From assembly GCA_022843385.1 (NCBI GenBank), contig JALHNT010000004.1, forward strand, positions 1 to 42,651: DNA of 42,651 bases, in the 5' to 3' direction. Under the pieces are notes generated by a model. That model had not been told where the DNA came from. It searched no databases and was given only the letters and a program-made list of their open reading frames with translations. Both the position numbers and the translations under genes were made by a program. Within the stretch, counting starts at the first letter, position 1. Each line of letters starts with the position of its first letter. Below, piece after piece: positions 7,525-15,853 of the stretch. The DNA is from Anaerolineae bacterium. GTDB lineage: Bacteria; Chloroflexota; Anaerolineae; Aggregatilineales; Phototrophicaceae.

Positions 7525-8805
7525 TCAGTTCATGATGCTCTTGTACAACTCAACCGTATCCGCCGAGATGTCCTTACCAGCCTTACCCATCTCGTCAATC
7601 AGTCGTTGGTAGAGGGCGGCGGCTTCGCTGCGGCGTCCCAGCCGGGTATAGAGCTTCATCAGCTCACGATGAATTTCCTCGCGGCTCCCATCTTCGGCCA
7701 GGGCGCGCTGGAATAAGCCGAGGGCGTGTTCTGGACGGTCTTCGGCCAGGCGCATCTGCGCCATCTCGTAGAGCGCTTCAACATAGCCGGCGCGGAAATC
7801 AACCCGACGTTCCAGAATCCAGCGATCAGTGAAGCCCTGTAAGAACGGGCCGCGATAGAGGTCAATGGCGCGCTGCCAGGCCATGGCGCGATTCTTGCCG
7901 TCTTCATTGCGGCCTTCCATCAGTGCCGTGACAAAATCCATCACATCATAGTGGATTGCCATGTCAGGATTGACACGGTAATAGCCTTCATCATGCACCA
8001 GGACATCCATATCGAGCGCCTTATGCAGCCGACGTTTGGTGACATGGAAGACATTGACCGCCTGTTCCATATCCAGTTCCGGCCAGAATGCCTGACAAAT
8101 CTCTGAACGGGTGACAATCGGGCGATCCAGGGCGAAGAAGAACAGTAAACGAGGCAAGTGACCTTCCCAGGCTTCCATCGGCTGTCCGTTCAGCAAAACG
8201 TGTCCCGGACCCAGCGCAAACACTTCCATCTTCAGCTTGCCATCGGTCTCAATCTCGTAGAAGTCGCTCTGGATGAGCTGGCGATCTTCCAGCAGCACGG
8301 CTCGTTTCTGCGCGATCATGGATACCCAGGGCAGGCGTGGCAGGGTACGGCTGTTGATGATGATCTTGCAGTGTTCTGGTAGACGGGCCACCAGCCGATC
8401 AATGAATAATTGAATATCATCGGCGCTATCGCCACGATCATATTCGTCTAAAATGAAGTAGAAGGGCTTATCGCTGACTTCTTCAAGGTCGCGAGCGAAG
8501 CGCTCCACCACCAGATCGAGCTGGTTCAACTGGCTGGGGGGCAGGATGTTGATATGCCGCCCGAAGGTCGGATGCTGGTTTGACAGGTCGTGGGTCATGC
8601 CGGTGATAAACGATTGCAGGTTGATGTCGTCGGCGCCCAGCGAATGATACAGGATGACATTTTCTTGCGTGCTCATCAGGCGCGCCACCAGCACCGAGCG
8701 GTAGCGGCTGCGGGGATGCAGCAGGATCAGCCGCGCATGGGCGGACTGTTCCTGAAAGAGAGCCAAAGAATCAGCGACTAAGGTGTTGAGTGTCATAAGG
8801 ATCAT
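7525..8805 (-). CDS. BTAD-domain regulator with degenerate ATPase-like N-terminal half
   Basis: The C-terminal half has the SARP/AfsR-type layout. A winged helix (RSEICQAFWPELDMEQAVNV, then VTKRRLHKALD) is followed by a bacterial transcriptional activation domain of TPR-like helices (RGPFLQGFTDRWILERR, LYEMAQMRLAEDRPEHALGLF). The N-terminal 200 residues resemble a MalT/STAND-type ATPase: the Walker B strand is kept (FILDEYD), but the P-loop position reads HPRSRYRS without GK[ST], so ATP binding is doubtful. ATG 8805 or 8796 are the likely starts. A longer start at 8844 would fall upstream of the TSS predicted from TGGTACAAT on minus (8835-8843). It probably binds DNA; target unknown. Confidence 0.8.
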   Translation of the reverse strand: MILMTLNTLVADSLALFQEQSAHARLILLHPRSRYRSVLVARLMSTQENVILYHSLGADDINLQSFITGMTHDLSNQHPTFGRHINILPPSQLNQLDLVVERFARDLEEVSDKPFYFILDEYDRGDSADDIQLFIDRLVARLPEHCKIIINSRTLPRLPWVSMIAQKRAVLLEDRQLIQSDFYEIETDGKLKMEVFALGPGHVLLNGQPMEAWEGHLPRLLFFFALDRPIVTRSEICQAFWPELDMEQAVNVFHVTKRRLHKALDMDVLVHDEGYYRVNPDMAIHYDVMDFVTALMEGRNEDGKNRAMAWQRAIDLYRGPFLQGFTDRWILERRVDFRAGYVEALYEMAQMRLAEDRPEHALGLFQRALAEDGSREEIHRELMKLYTRLGRRSEAAALYQRLIDEMGKAGKDISADTVELYKSIMN

Positions 8806-8834
8806 CTCGATATTAGAATTATGCCTGATAAACG

Positions 8835-8843
8835 ATTGTACCA
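8835..8843 (-). promoter_or_regulatory. Extended -10 promoter of the BTAD regulator
   Basis: The minus strand reads TGG-TACAAT, an extended -10 element, about 30 nt ahead of the favoured start. No good -35 is visible. Confidence 0.45.
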
Positions 8844-8921
8844 CTGCTTAATATAAAGCGCTAATGTTGTATTTTTGTTCGATTACAAACGTCCAAGGTC
8901 ACTGCTAACGAGGGGGTTCAT

Positions 8922-9455
8922 GTGTCGCATCCGCCGCGCCCTTTAGGTGTCTCGCTGGCGATCCTCGCTGGTGTTGTGCTGTTCACGCTGCTGCCGCTGA
9001 TGCAGGTCTGCTTGCTGCTCAATGTTCAGCAGCATTTTCTATCGTTCCCGGAACGCCTGCCAGATGACCCTGAGGCGGTCCAGCCACTGGCTTCGGGGGT
9101 GGACATTCTAGGGGGAATCAACAGCACCACTTTTGTTGTTCAAGGAATTACGGCCATCATCTTTCTGGTGATCGCTGTCTTTGCCTGGCGCGGACGACCT
9201 TCATACATTCGCTGGGTCATGGTCCTAGTCATCCCAGGGATCACCGTGTTTAAGTTTTTATATCAGGCAGCGACCACAGCTCAGTACAATCTGTCTCAAG
9301 GCATCAGCTCCGGCGACAGCCTGCTAGGCGCATTCAACAACATCCAGTTTGTGATGGAGTTCCTTGTTATGCTCTACGTCGCCTGGTATATGAATCGGGC
9401 GGCGGCGCGCGCCTTTTATCGCGGCAGCTATGCCCCGCCCAGCCAATCAGGATGA
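8922..9455 (+). CDS. Small four-helix membrane protein of unknown function
   Basis: The 177-residue protein shows four hydrophobic helices, roughly residues 8-30, 65-85, 92-115 and 140-160. The tail is short and hydrophilic. I recognise no catalytic or ligand motif. GTG 8922 is chosen because AGGGGG at 8911-8916 is well placed and the overlapping ATG at 8920 runs in another frame to an early stop. The end overlaps the 3' end of the convergent acyl-CoA ligase by 9 bp, so the two messages would be complementary at their tails. Confidence 0.72.
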   Translation: MSHPPRPLGVSLAILAGVVLFTLLPLMQVCLLLNVQQHFLSFPERLPDDPEAVQPLASGVDILGGINSTTFVVQGITAIIFLVIAVFAWRGRPSYIRWVMVLVIPGITVFKFLYQAATTAQYNLSQGISSGDSLLGAFNNIQFVMEFLVMLYVAWYMNRAAARAFYRGSYAPPSQSG

Positions 9456-11237
9456 TGGCGAACGACCGCGATCCTGCTCGTCCATTTCCATCTGCACCAG
9501 TTCGCGGCGCAGCGTCTTGCCTACCATAGTTTTGGGGAGTTCTTTGATGAAGGCGTAGCGGCGCGGCACTTCGTATCCGGCCAGGAAGCGCTCACAATGG
9601 GCGATGAGTTCCTGTTCGGTCACCCATGCCTCCGGCTTGAGGACGATCCAGGCCTTCAGGGCTTCCTCGCCGGCGCGTTCCGGGTGTGGGATGGCGGCCA
9701 CGCCCACTTCCAGCACGGCGGGGTGATCTTTCAGCACCTTCTCGACATTGTTGGGATAGACATTGAACCCGCCGATCAATGCCATGTCCTTCTTGCGATC
9801 GACGATGTAGAAGTAACCCTCTTCGTCCATACGCCCAATGTCACCGGTGAACAGCCAGAGCTTGCCCCCTTGTTGGCGCAGCGCATTCGCCGTTTCTGTG
9901 GGCATCCCATGATAACCTGACATGAGATTGGGGCCGGTCATGGCGATCTCGCCGATTTCGCCCACTGGCATATCGGTCACAGCGTCATCCAGGCTAACGA
10001 TGCGGACATCCATATCGGGCAGTGGCATCCCAACCGAGCCAATCTTATTGTTCCCCAGCAGCGGATTGGAATGGGAGCCAGCGGATGTCTCGCTCATGCC
10101 GTACCCTTCGGTCAGGCGTTTGGCACCGGCCTGCTCATATTCGCGCTTGGTAGCGGGGGGCAGTGGTGCCGCGCCACTGGTGGAGAGGACGAAACAATCG
10201 AGCGTGACTTCCTTCGATTTGACGCGGGGATGGTTGACGACGGCGTTGTAGAGCGCCGGGACGCCGAGAAAGATGTTGGGGCGAAAATGGCTGATGATGT
10301 CCACCAGCCCATCGATGTCGCGTGGATTGGAGACCAGGACGATGCGCGAACCAGAGGCAATCGCCTGGCTCAAGAGAACCACCAGCCCGTAAACATGGAA
10401 CATCGGGATCGCCCCCAGATACACCATGTCGGCGCGCGTCAGATGACGAATGGTTTCTGGTTGATGATCGAGCGCGGTCGTCCACGCCTGAATCTGAAGC
10501 ATATTGGCGACCAGCGCCTGATGAGTCAGCATCGCGCCTTTGGAAACGCCGGTGGTTCCGCCAGTGTACTGGAACAAGGCCAGATCGCTCAGCTTGATCT
10601 CAACCGATGGTCGCTGCCCAGCATGACGCGCCAGCACATCCTGCAACCAATGATCGCCACCGCCAAGCTGTTCGACGCGATGACCGTCTTTCTTTTCCTT
10701 CGCTAACGTGAACAGGATGCGTGCAGCGGGCGGCAGATACTCCTTGATGTTGGTGACTATGACGGTCTTCACTTTGGTGCCGGACTGAATCTGTTTCACC
10801 ATGGTATAGAACAGACTCAGGACGATGACGACTTCAGCATCACAGTCGTTGATCTGATACTGCATCTTGGGGGGCGGGTAGGTGGGGTTGGCGGCGGCCA
10901 CCACGCCACCGGCCTTCAGCACGCCGAAATAGCTGATGGCGAAGGCCATCGAGTTCGGCAATATGACGGCGACGCGCTGCCCCTTTTTCAACCCCATCTG
11001 GATGAGACCGGCTGCCAGCGCATCCGAGAGCCGATCCAGTTCAGCATAGGTCATGGTCGTTGATTGAAAGCCCAGCAAGGGCAGCTTCGCCGGCGTGATG
11101 AGGGCGGTCTGTTCCGGCGTTTTGCGGACAGACTGACGCAGCAGCTCATGTAACGGTATTTCAGGGTAAGGTTCGAGGGTGTGTGGCACCCCGGCGTCGT
11201 AATGCTGAAGCCAGGGGCGATCCAGATAAGTAACCAT
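9447..11237 (-). CDS. Long-chain acyl-CoA ligase (AMP-forming), paralogue 1
   Basis: A FadD-type ANL-superfamily enzyme that activates fatty acids as acyl-AMP and then acyl-CoA. The P-loop-like A3 motif is YTGGTTGVSKG. Further motifs are EGYGMSETS (A5), LWLFTGDIGRMDEEGY with the ribose-binding Asp (A7), DRKKDMALIGGFNVYP (A8 hinge) and PKTMVGKTLRREL with the catalytic Lys near the C-terminus. Length (596) is as expected. It is last in a minus-strand set with a MaoC hydratase 23 bp upstream and a closely similar paralogue beyond that. AAGGA stands upstream of the ATG at a somewhat long spacing. Substrate chain length cannot be read. Confidence 0.93.
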   Translation of the reverse strand: MVTYLDRPWLQHYDAGVPHTLEPYPEIPLHELLRQSVRKTPEQTALITPAKLPLLGFQSTTMTYAELDRLSDALAAGLIQMGLKKGQRVAVILPNSMAFAISYFGVLKAGGVVAAANPTYPPPKMQYQINDCDAEVVIVLSLFYTMVKQIQSGTKVKTVIVTNIKEYLPPAARILFTLAKEKKDGHRVEQLGGGDHWLQDVLARHAGQRPSVEIKLSDLALFQYTGGTTGVSKGAMLTHQALVANMLQIQAWTTALDHQPETIRHLTRADMVYLGAIPMFHVYGLVVLLSQAIASGSRIVLVSNPRDIDGLVDIISHFRPNIFLGVPALYNAVVNHPRVKSKEVTLDCFVLSTSGAAPLPPATKREYEQAGAKRLTEGYGMSETSAGSHSNPLLGNNKIGSVGMPLPDMDVRIVSLDDAVTDMPVGEIGEIAMTGPNLMSGYHGMPTETANALRQQGGKLWLFTGDIGRMDEEGYFYIVDRKKDMALIGGFNVYPNNVEKVLKDHPAVLEVGVAAIPHPERAGEEALKAWIVLKPEAWVTEQELIAHCERFLAGYEVPRRYAFIKELPKTMVGKTLRRELVQMEMDEQDRGRSPSS

Positions 11238-11260
11238 TTTTCAAAGAATCCTTTTTGACT

Positions 11261-12145
11261 TCAGGCGTTCAGTTCAACAACAGCTTGAGTCAGGACAGCT
11301 TCATGGCGTTCGGCTACGGTCGTGCGGAAAACTACCTGGGTATCGCTGACTTTCCACATCTCGGTGATGAGCGTTTCGCCAGGGAAGACATGGCGCGAAA
11401 ACCGTACTTTGATGCTCCTGAAGCGCGACGGATCATTGTTGCAGAAGTGCTTGAGGACGGCGCGCCCGGCCAAGCCAAAGGTACACAGGCCGTGAAGAAT
11501 CGGTCTATCAAAGCCGCCAATCGCCGCCATCATCGGGTCGGCGTGGAGTGGGTTGATGTCGCCGGACAGTCGATACAGGAGCGCCTGCTGGGGCAGGGTG
11601 GCCTGGGTATGGATGGCATCAGGTTGACGATCTGGCGGGGTATTGGCCTCACCGGATGGCCCACGATCACCGCCGAAACCGCCCATTCCCCGAATGAACA
11701 TGGAGGATTGATTGACGGCGATTTCTCGTCCCTGCTCATCGTAGCAGGGGGTGTCGGTCACAATGACCATGCCGCTGCCCTTGTCATAAATCTGGGAAAC
11801 GCGCGGACGGCAGGTGATAGTGGCTGCGGTGGGGACGGGACTCTTGATCTCCAGATGTTGTTCGCCATGCACGATCATCATCGGGTTGAATTCGACGTCG
11901 CCAATGCGTCCACCCACCAGCACATCAATCATTTTCGAGGGATACAGCACAGCGAAGGTGGGCAGCGCTTTGAAGCCCTTGCCGCTCAGTTCATAGACGA
12001 ACTGCAATTCGTCCTGGTCGAGCCAGTCGTTAGGTGCGCCCACGCCAAGCGCATAGAGACAGGCATCGCGTTCGGTGTAATTGAACAATACAGGCGGGAA
12101 CTCAAACCCAATAATCTGATTTATTTTTTCTTTAAGTTCGGTCAT
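11261..12145 (-). CDS. MaoC-like (R)-specific enoyl-CoA hydratase, double hot-dog
   Basis: The 294-residue protein has two hot-dog halves, like the hydratase-2 part of peroxisomal multifunctional enzyme 2. The second half carries the hydratase-2 signature YRLSGDINPLHADP with the catalytic Asp and His, followed by GFDRPILHGLCTFGLAG. The first half lacks that signature, as is normal for the substrate-binding half. The predicted reaction is hydration of trans-2-enoyl-CoA to (R)-3-hydroxyacyl-CoA. It lies between two acyl-CoA ligases and 23 bp before the second, supporting a role in acyl-CoA turnover. The start has only a short AGGG just upstream. Confidence 0.88.
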   Translation of the reverse strand: MTELKEKINQIIGFEFPPVLFNYTERDACLYALGVGAPNDWLDQDELQFVYELSGKGFKALPTFAVLYPSKMIDVLVGGRIGDVEFNPMMIVHGEQHLEIKSPVPTAATITCRPRVSQIYDKGSGMVIVTDTPCYDEQGREIAVNQSSMFIRGMGGFGGDRGPSGEANTPPDRQPDAIHTQATLPQQALLYRLSGDINPLHADPMMAAIGGFDRPILHGLCTFGLAGRAVLKHFCNNDPSRFRSIKVRFSRHVFPGETLITEMWKVSDTQVVFRTTVAERHEAVLTQAVVELNA

Positions 12146-12160
12146 CCCTGAATGCCTCGA

Positions 12161-12193
12161 AATAAAAGACCCGGCGGGGATGAGCCGCCGGGC
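12161..12193 (-). terminator. Intrinsic terminator after the second acyl-CoA ligase gene
   Basis: CCCGGCGG (12171-12178) pairs with CCGCCGGG (12186-12193). Reading minus, the stem is followed by TCTTTTATTT (12161-12170). It splits the ligase-2 gene from the MaoC and ligase-1 genes and may only reduce read-through. Confidence 0.8.
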
Positions 12194-12205
12194 AATAGCT
12201 ATCCA

Positions 12206-13975
12206 TTAACGCGAGCCGGGCTTTTCCCGTTCGGCCATCTCCATCTGCACCAGTTCACGCCGCAGCGTCTTGCCGACGGCAGTCTTGGGCAGTTCCTTGA
12301 TGAAAACGATACGGGTTGGGACTTCGTAACGCGCCAGCGACTTGGTACAGAAGTCGATCAGGTCTTTCTCGGTCGCGCTCTGGCCGTCGCGCAACACAAT
12401 CCAGGCTTTCAAGGCTTCCTGCCCGGATTTATCGGCATCGGGATGGGGGATGGCGGCCACGCCGGCCTCCAACACCGCCGGATGCTGGGTGAGGACTTTT
12501 TCGATGTTGTTGGGATAGACGTTGAAGCCGCCGATGAGCGCCATGTCCTTCTTGCGATCCACGATGTAGAAGTAACCATCCTCATCCATACGGGCAATGT
12601 CGCCGGAATAGATGTAGTGCTTGCCATCTTTTTCACGCAAGACATTGGCGGTTTCGGTGGGCATCCCGTGATAACCCAGCATGACCTGTGGCCCGGAGAG
12701 AATCAACTCTCCGATTTCACCAACAGGCACTTCGGTCTTGCCGTCGTCGAGGCTAACGATGCGAACATCCATATCCGGCAGCGGGAGGCCAATAGAACCT
12801 GTGCGATTCTCACCGCGCATCGGATTGCAGTGGCTGGCAGTAGGGGCTTCGCTCATGCCGAAGCCTTCGCGCAGCGCACCGCCGCTGAGTCGTTCAAATT
12901 CCTGTTTGGTGACAGGAGGCAGCGGGGCCGAACCGCTGACGCAGGCGCGGATAGAACCGAGATTGATCTTGCCGGCTTTGACTTCGGGATGGTTATTGAT
13001 GGCGTTGTAGAGGGCAGGGACACCGTGAAACAGCGACGGCCTGAAGTGGTTGATGTTATCCAACACGTCGGGGATGTCGCGCGCATTCGGTACCATGATG
13101 ATCTGTGCGCCGATGCCAATGGCGAAGTTCAGCACCGCTACCATGCCAAAGGCGTGAAACAACGGAATCGCTCCTAGAAGCACTTCATTGCTGCTAGGAT
13201 CACCATCACCGGAAAGCCAGGCGCGCATTTGCAGGGTATTGGCGACCAGCGCCCGATGGGTTGCCATGACTGCTTTGGAAACGCCGGTGGTGCCGCCGGT
13301 GTACTGAAACAATGCCAGATCTTTACTGGGTGTAAGGGTCACATTGGGCTTTTTGCCAGCGAAGCGCGTCAGCACATCCTGGAACCAGACATCGCCGGAG
13401 CCGAGAGTTTCCACCCGGTGTCCATCCTTCTTTTCGCGCGCCAGAGTGAAAAGGAACTTGGCGGCGGGCGGCAGGTATTCCTTGATGTTGGCGACGATGA
13501 CAGATTTGACCTTGGTTTGTGACTGTATCTTCTTGAAGGCTTCGTAAAACAGACTCATGGTGATGACGATGTTGGCATCGCAATCGTTGATTTGATAGGC
13601 CATTTTGTCAGGCGGGTAGGTGGGGTTAGTGGCCGAGACGACTCCTCCCGCCTTGAGGATCGCATAGTAGCTGATGACGAAAGCGGCGATGTTGGGCATG
13701 ATGATGGCGACGCGATCACCCTTCTTCAGTCCCATGTCGACCAGACCGGCTGCCAGCGCATCGGACTGGCTGTCGAGTTCGCCGTAGGTCAACTGGCTGG
13801 CCTGCCGTCCCAGGAGGGGGAGTTTGGCGCTGGTGACCAGAGCAACATTGTTGGGTGCTTTGCGGGCGGCATCCTGCAAAAAGCTGTGTACGCTGATGTC
13901 TGGGTACGGCTCAAGCGTTTGTGGTACGCCTTTGTCGTATTTTTTAAGCCAAGGACGATCCGCATAAGTGACCAT
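12206..13975 (-). CDS. Long-chain acyl-CoA ligase (AMP-forming), paralogue 2
   Basis: A second FadD-type ligase, 589 residues, closely similar along its full length to the enzyme at 9447-11237, so the pair stems from a duplication. It has the same motif set: YTGGTTGVSKAV, EGFGMSEAPT, YIYSGDIARMDEDGY, DRKKDMALIGGFNVYP and PKTAVGKTLRREL. One difference is Ala for the usual Gly after the A3-motif Lys (SKAV versus SKGA). The start is supported by GGGAG 6 nt upstream. A promoter is visible in the gap to the thioesterase gene, and a terminator follows the stop. Confidence 0.93.
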   Translation of the reverse strand: MVTYADRPWLKKYDKGVPQTLEPYPDISVHSFLQDAARKAPNNVALVTSAKLPLLGRQASQLTYGELDSQSDALAAGLVDMGLKKGDRVAIIMPNIAAFVISYYAILKAGGVVSATNPTYPPDKMAYQINDCDANIVITMSLFYEAFKKIQSQTKVKSVIVANIKEYLPPAAKFLFTLAREKKDGHRVETLGSGDVWFQDVLTRFAGKKPNVTLTPSKDLALFQYTGGTTGVSKAVMATHRALVANTLQMRAWLSGDGDPSSNEVLLGAIPLFHAFGMVAVLNFAIGIGAQIIMVPNARDIPDVLDNINHFRPSLFHGVPALYNAINNHPEVKAGKINLGSIRACVSGSAPLPPVTKQEFERLSGGALREGFGMSEAPTASHCNPMRGENRTGSIGLPLPDMDVRIVSLDDGKTEVPVGEIGELILSGPQVMLGYHGMPTETANVLREKDGKHYIYSGDIARMDEDGYFYIVDRKKDMALIGGFNVYPNNIEKVLTQHPAVLEAGVAAIPHPDADKSGQEALKAWIVLRDGQSATEKDLIDFCTKSLARYEVPTRIVFIKELPKTAVGKTLRRELVQMEMAEREKPGSR

Positions 13976-14031
13976 TTTTCACTCCCATGCAAAAGTATCT
14001 TCTTTATCTGACGAATTCATTTCGTTAAGAG

Positions 14032-14061
14032 AGTATAGCGATCTACAATCGAGAAGTCCAA
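14032..14061 (-). promoter_or_regulatory. Promoter for acyl-CoA ligase 2
   Basis: On the minus strand TTGGAC (14056-14061), an 18-bp spacer and TATACT (14032-14037) lie about 57 bp before the ligase start, in the 115-bp gap behind the thioesterase gene. Confidence 0.65.
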
Positions 14062-14090
14062 GATTGCGGATGGTAGCAGAGTCAGTCCAA

Positions 14091-14504
14091 CTACTCGCTT
14101 CCCCAGCGGCGCCATTCTTCGGGCAGATGAGCCACCTGACCGGTGTGGGTAATGCAGATGTGTTTGGTGAAGCCGGTGACCAGCAGCTCGCGCGTCTGGC
14201 CGTTGATGATCTCATAGCTGAAGGTCAGGCCGCGGCTTTTCATGTCCTCAATCCAGCAGCGGATGATGATCTGATCGCCATAGCGGGCCGATTTCAGGTA
14301 ACGGGCGTTAACTTCAGCCACTGCCAGATAGTGTCCGGTGCGCTCGAAACTGGCGTAATCGCTGCCGCGCTGCCGGGCGTAGTTGCTGCGCCCCTCTTCA
14401 AAATAGACGATGTAACTGGCGTGATGGACGATGCCCATCGCGTCGGTTTCGGCGTAGCGAACGTGAAATGTCGCCTCGGCGACGAAGCGGTTACCATCAG
14501 GCAC
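14091..14504 (-). CDS. YbgC-type acyl-CoA thioesterase
   Basis: A single hot-dog protein of the 4-hydroxybenzoyl-CoA thioesterase/YbgC family, which cleaves acyl-CoA thioesters. The diagnostic segment RYAETDAMGIVHHASYIVYF contains the catalytic Asp. Typical strands follow (AVAEVNARYLKSARYGD, GFTKHICI). I prefer the GTG at 14502-14504 because GGAG lies 8 nt upstream and the 137 residues match family length. A GTG at 14538-14540 would add 12 unconserved residues. It heads the minus-strand acyl-CoA group and is divergent from the coiled-coil gene. The substrate is not predictable. Confidence 0.85.
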   Translation of the reverse strand: MPDGNRFVAEATFHVRYAETDAMGIVHHASYIVYFEEGRSNYARQRGSDYASFERTGHYLAVAEVNARYLKSARYGDQIIIRCWIEDMKSRGLTFSYEIINGQTRELLVTGFTKHICITHTGQVAHLPEEWRRWGSE

Positions 14505-14567
14505 GTGGGTTTCTCCATCCTGCGAAGTGCTACAGGCCACCTATTTTAGCTGAAGGTTACGGCATTG

Positions 14568-14576
14568 TGATATAAT
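14568..14576 (+). promoter_or_regulatory. Extended -10 promoter for the coiled-coil/selB pair
   Basis: TGA-TATAAT (TG at 14568-14569, TATAAT at 14571-14576) is an extended -10 element about 35 bp before ATG 14612. No convincing -35 is present. Confidence 0.6.
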
Positions 14577-14611
14577 CGGCATGCTTCAGTAGAGATTTGG
14601 GAGTACCTGGG

Positions 14612-15853
14612 ATGGACATTAATCAAGTCGCGCGCATGATCGAGTGGCTGGATGAAGAGCGTCGCCGTGATAAGGCGATGATTGCCACAATGGAGGAGCG
14701 CCTATCCCAACAACAGGACATTATCGGGGCCTTGACCAAGCGCCTGAATGCGATGGAATCGGATCAGACCGTGCTGCGCAACCAGATGACTCCGGTCGGT
14801 CGCGAAGCGGAGATCATCGATCAGGTGCGCAAAGAAGTGTCCCAGTTGATCGAGAACGGTGATGCCAAACGGCTGAACGCCGAGCGCGAAATTGACCGGC
14901 GAGCCGAACTGATGCGCGAAAATCTAGTGCGGCAGATGCGCGAGATGTCCGAGAAAGTTGAACGGCTGGATCGGCAAGCCAGCGAGATGCCAGTGCATCA
15001 GGTCGAACGGGAACGGGTATCGGATGCGGTGCAGTCGTTGCAGCAGCGGCTTGATGACCTGTCGAAGAAAGTGGAAGAACCGGATCGCCGGCTGGCGTAT
15101 CTGGAAGAACAACGCCGTCAGGACAGCCGCCGCATTTCCGAGACCCAATCGGAAGTGCCTGAACTCCAGAAACAGATCGACAGCATTCGCCCCAAGATGA
15201 CTCTGCTGGAAGACCTGGCGCTGCGAACCGAACGTCGCGTGCAGGAAGTTCAGTCGGCGGAACGCGATCGCCGCGACCAGATTCAACAATTTATCGACCA
15301 GCAAAATCTGATGGTGCAGCAGCGCGATTTGCAGGTGGCAGACCTCATCAAGCGCTTCGGCGAACAGGACAGCACCATGCAGCGTAACCTGGAGCGCTTC
15401 GAAACCTGGTCGGAAGCCTATCGCAATATGAAGAAGATCATCGATGACTTCGAGCGCATCGGCGACCGGTTGGAGCGGCGCATCAATGAGGTAGCGGAGA
15501 TGCAGCGCCTCAGCGAAGAACGGTTCCGCCAGGAGTGGAATGACTGGACGGCTGATGATCAGAAGCGGTGGAAACAGTTCAACATTTCCAACGACGAAGT
15601 ATGGCGCAATCACGATAAGGAATTTGATCGCTTCGTCCAGCGCATGTCCGAACTGGATGGTATGTTCCCACCTATCCTCGACAGCCTGAATCGTATCTGG
15701 AACCTCGAACGAGAACGGGCACAGTTGTACCGCGAGCGCTATCAATCGCTGCTGATGGAATTCGATACTGGCGGCAAGTTGGGTACGAGCAAGATTCCGG
15801 CTGTGCCTCCCCCCAATGGCAACAACGGTGCAAATGGCGTGAATGGCAGCTAA
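14612..15853 (+). CDS. Long coiled-coil protein, unknown function, coupled to selB
   Basis: A 413-residue soluble protein made almost wholly of charged heptad-like helices (rich in Glu, Arg, Gln, Asp), with no membrane segment or enzymatic motif. A short Gly/Asn/Pro tail ends it. I choose ATG 14612, with GGGAG at 14599-14603 at 8 nt spacing; a TTG at 14597 also opens the frame. Its TAA touches the ATG of selB without a gap, so the genes are almost certainly co-transcribed and probably translationally coupled. The function is unknown; a scaffold or cytoskeletal role would fit composition but is a guess. Confidence 0.8.
   Translation: MDINQVARMIEWLDEERRRDKAMIATMEERLSQQQDIIGALTKRLNAMESDQTVLRNQMTPVGREAEIIDQVRKEVSQLIENGDAKRLNAEREIDRRAELMRENLVRQMREMSEKVERLDRQASEMPVHQVERERVSDAVQSLQQRLDDLSKKVEEPDRRLAYLEEQRRQDSRRISETQSEVPELQKQIDSIRPKMTLLEDLALRTERRVQEVQSAERDRRDQIQQFIDQQNLMVQQRDLQVADLIKRFGEQDSTMQRNLERFETWSEAYRNMKKIIDDFERIGDRLERRINEVAEMQRLSEERFRQEWNDWTADDQKRWKQFNISNDEVWRNHDKEFDRFVQRMSELDGMFPPILDSLNRIWNLERERAQLYRERYQSLLMEFDTGGKLGTSKIPAVPPPNGNNGANGVNGS

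Noticed and set aside
12152..13177. 341-codon plus-strand frame opposite acyl-CoA ligase 2
   Set aside because: It mirrors the ligase coding strand, is rich in His/Gly/Asp as expected of antisense frames, and matches no family. The same holds for the frame at 11255-12151 opposite the MaoC gene.
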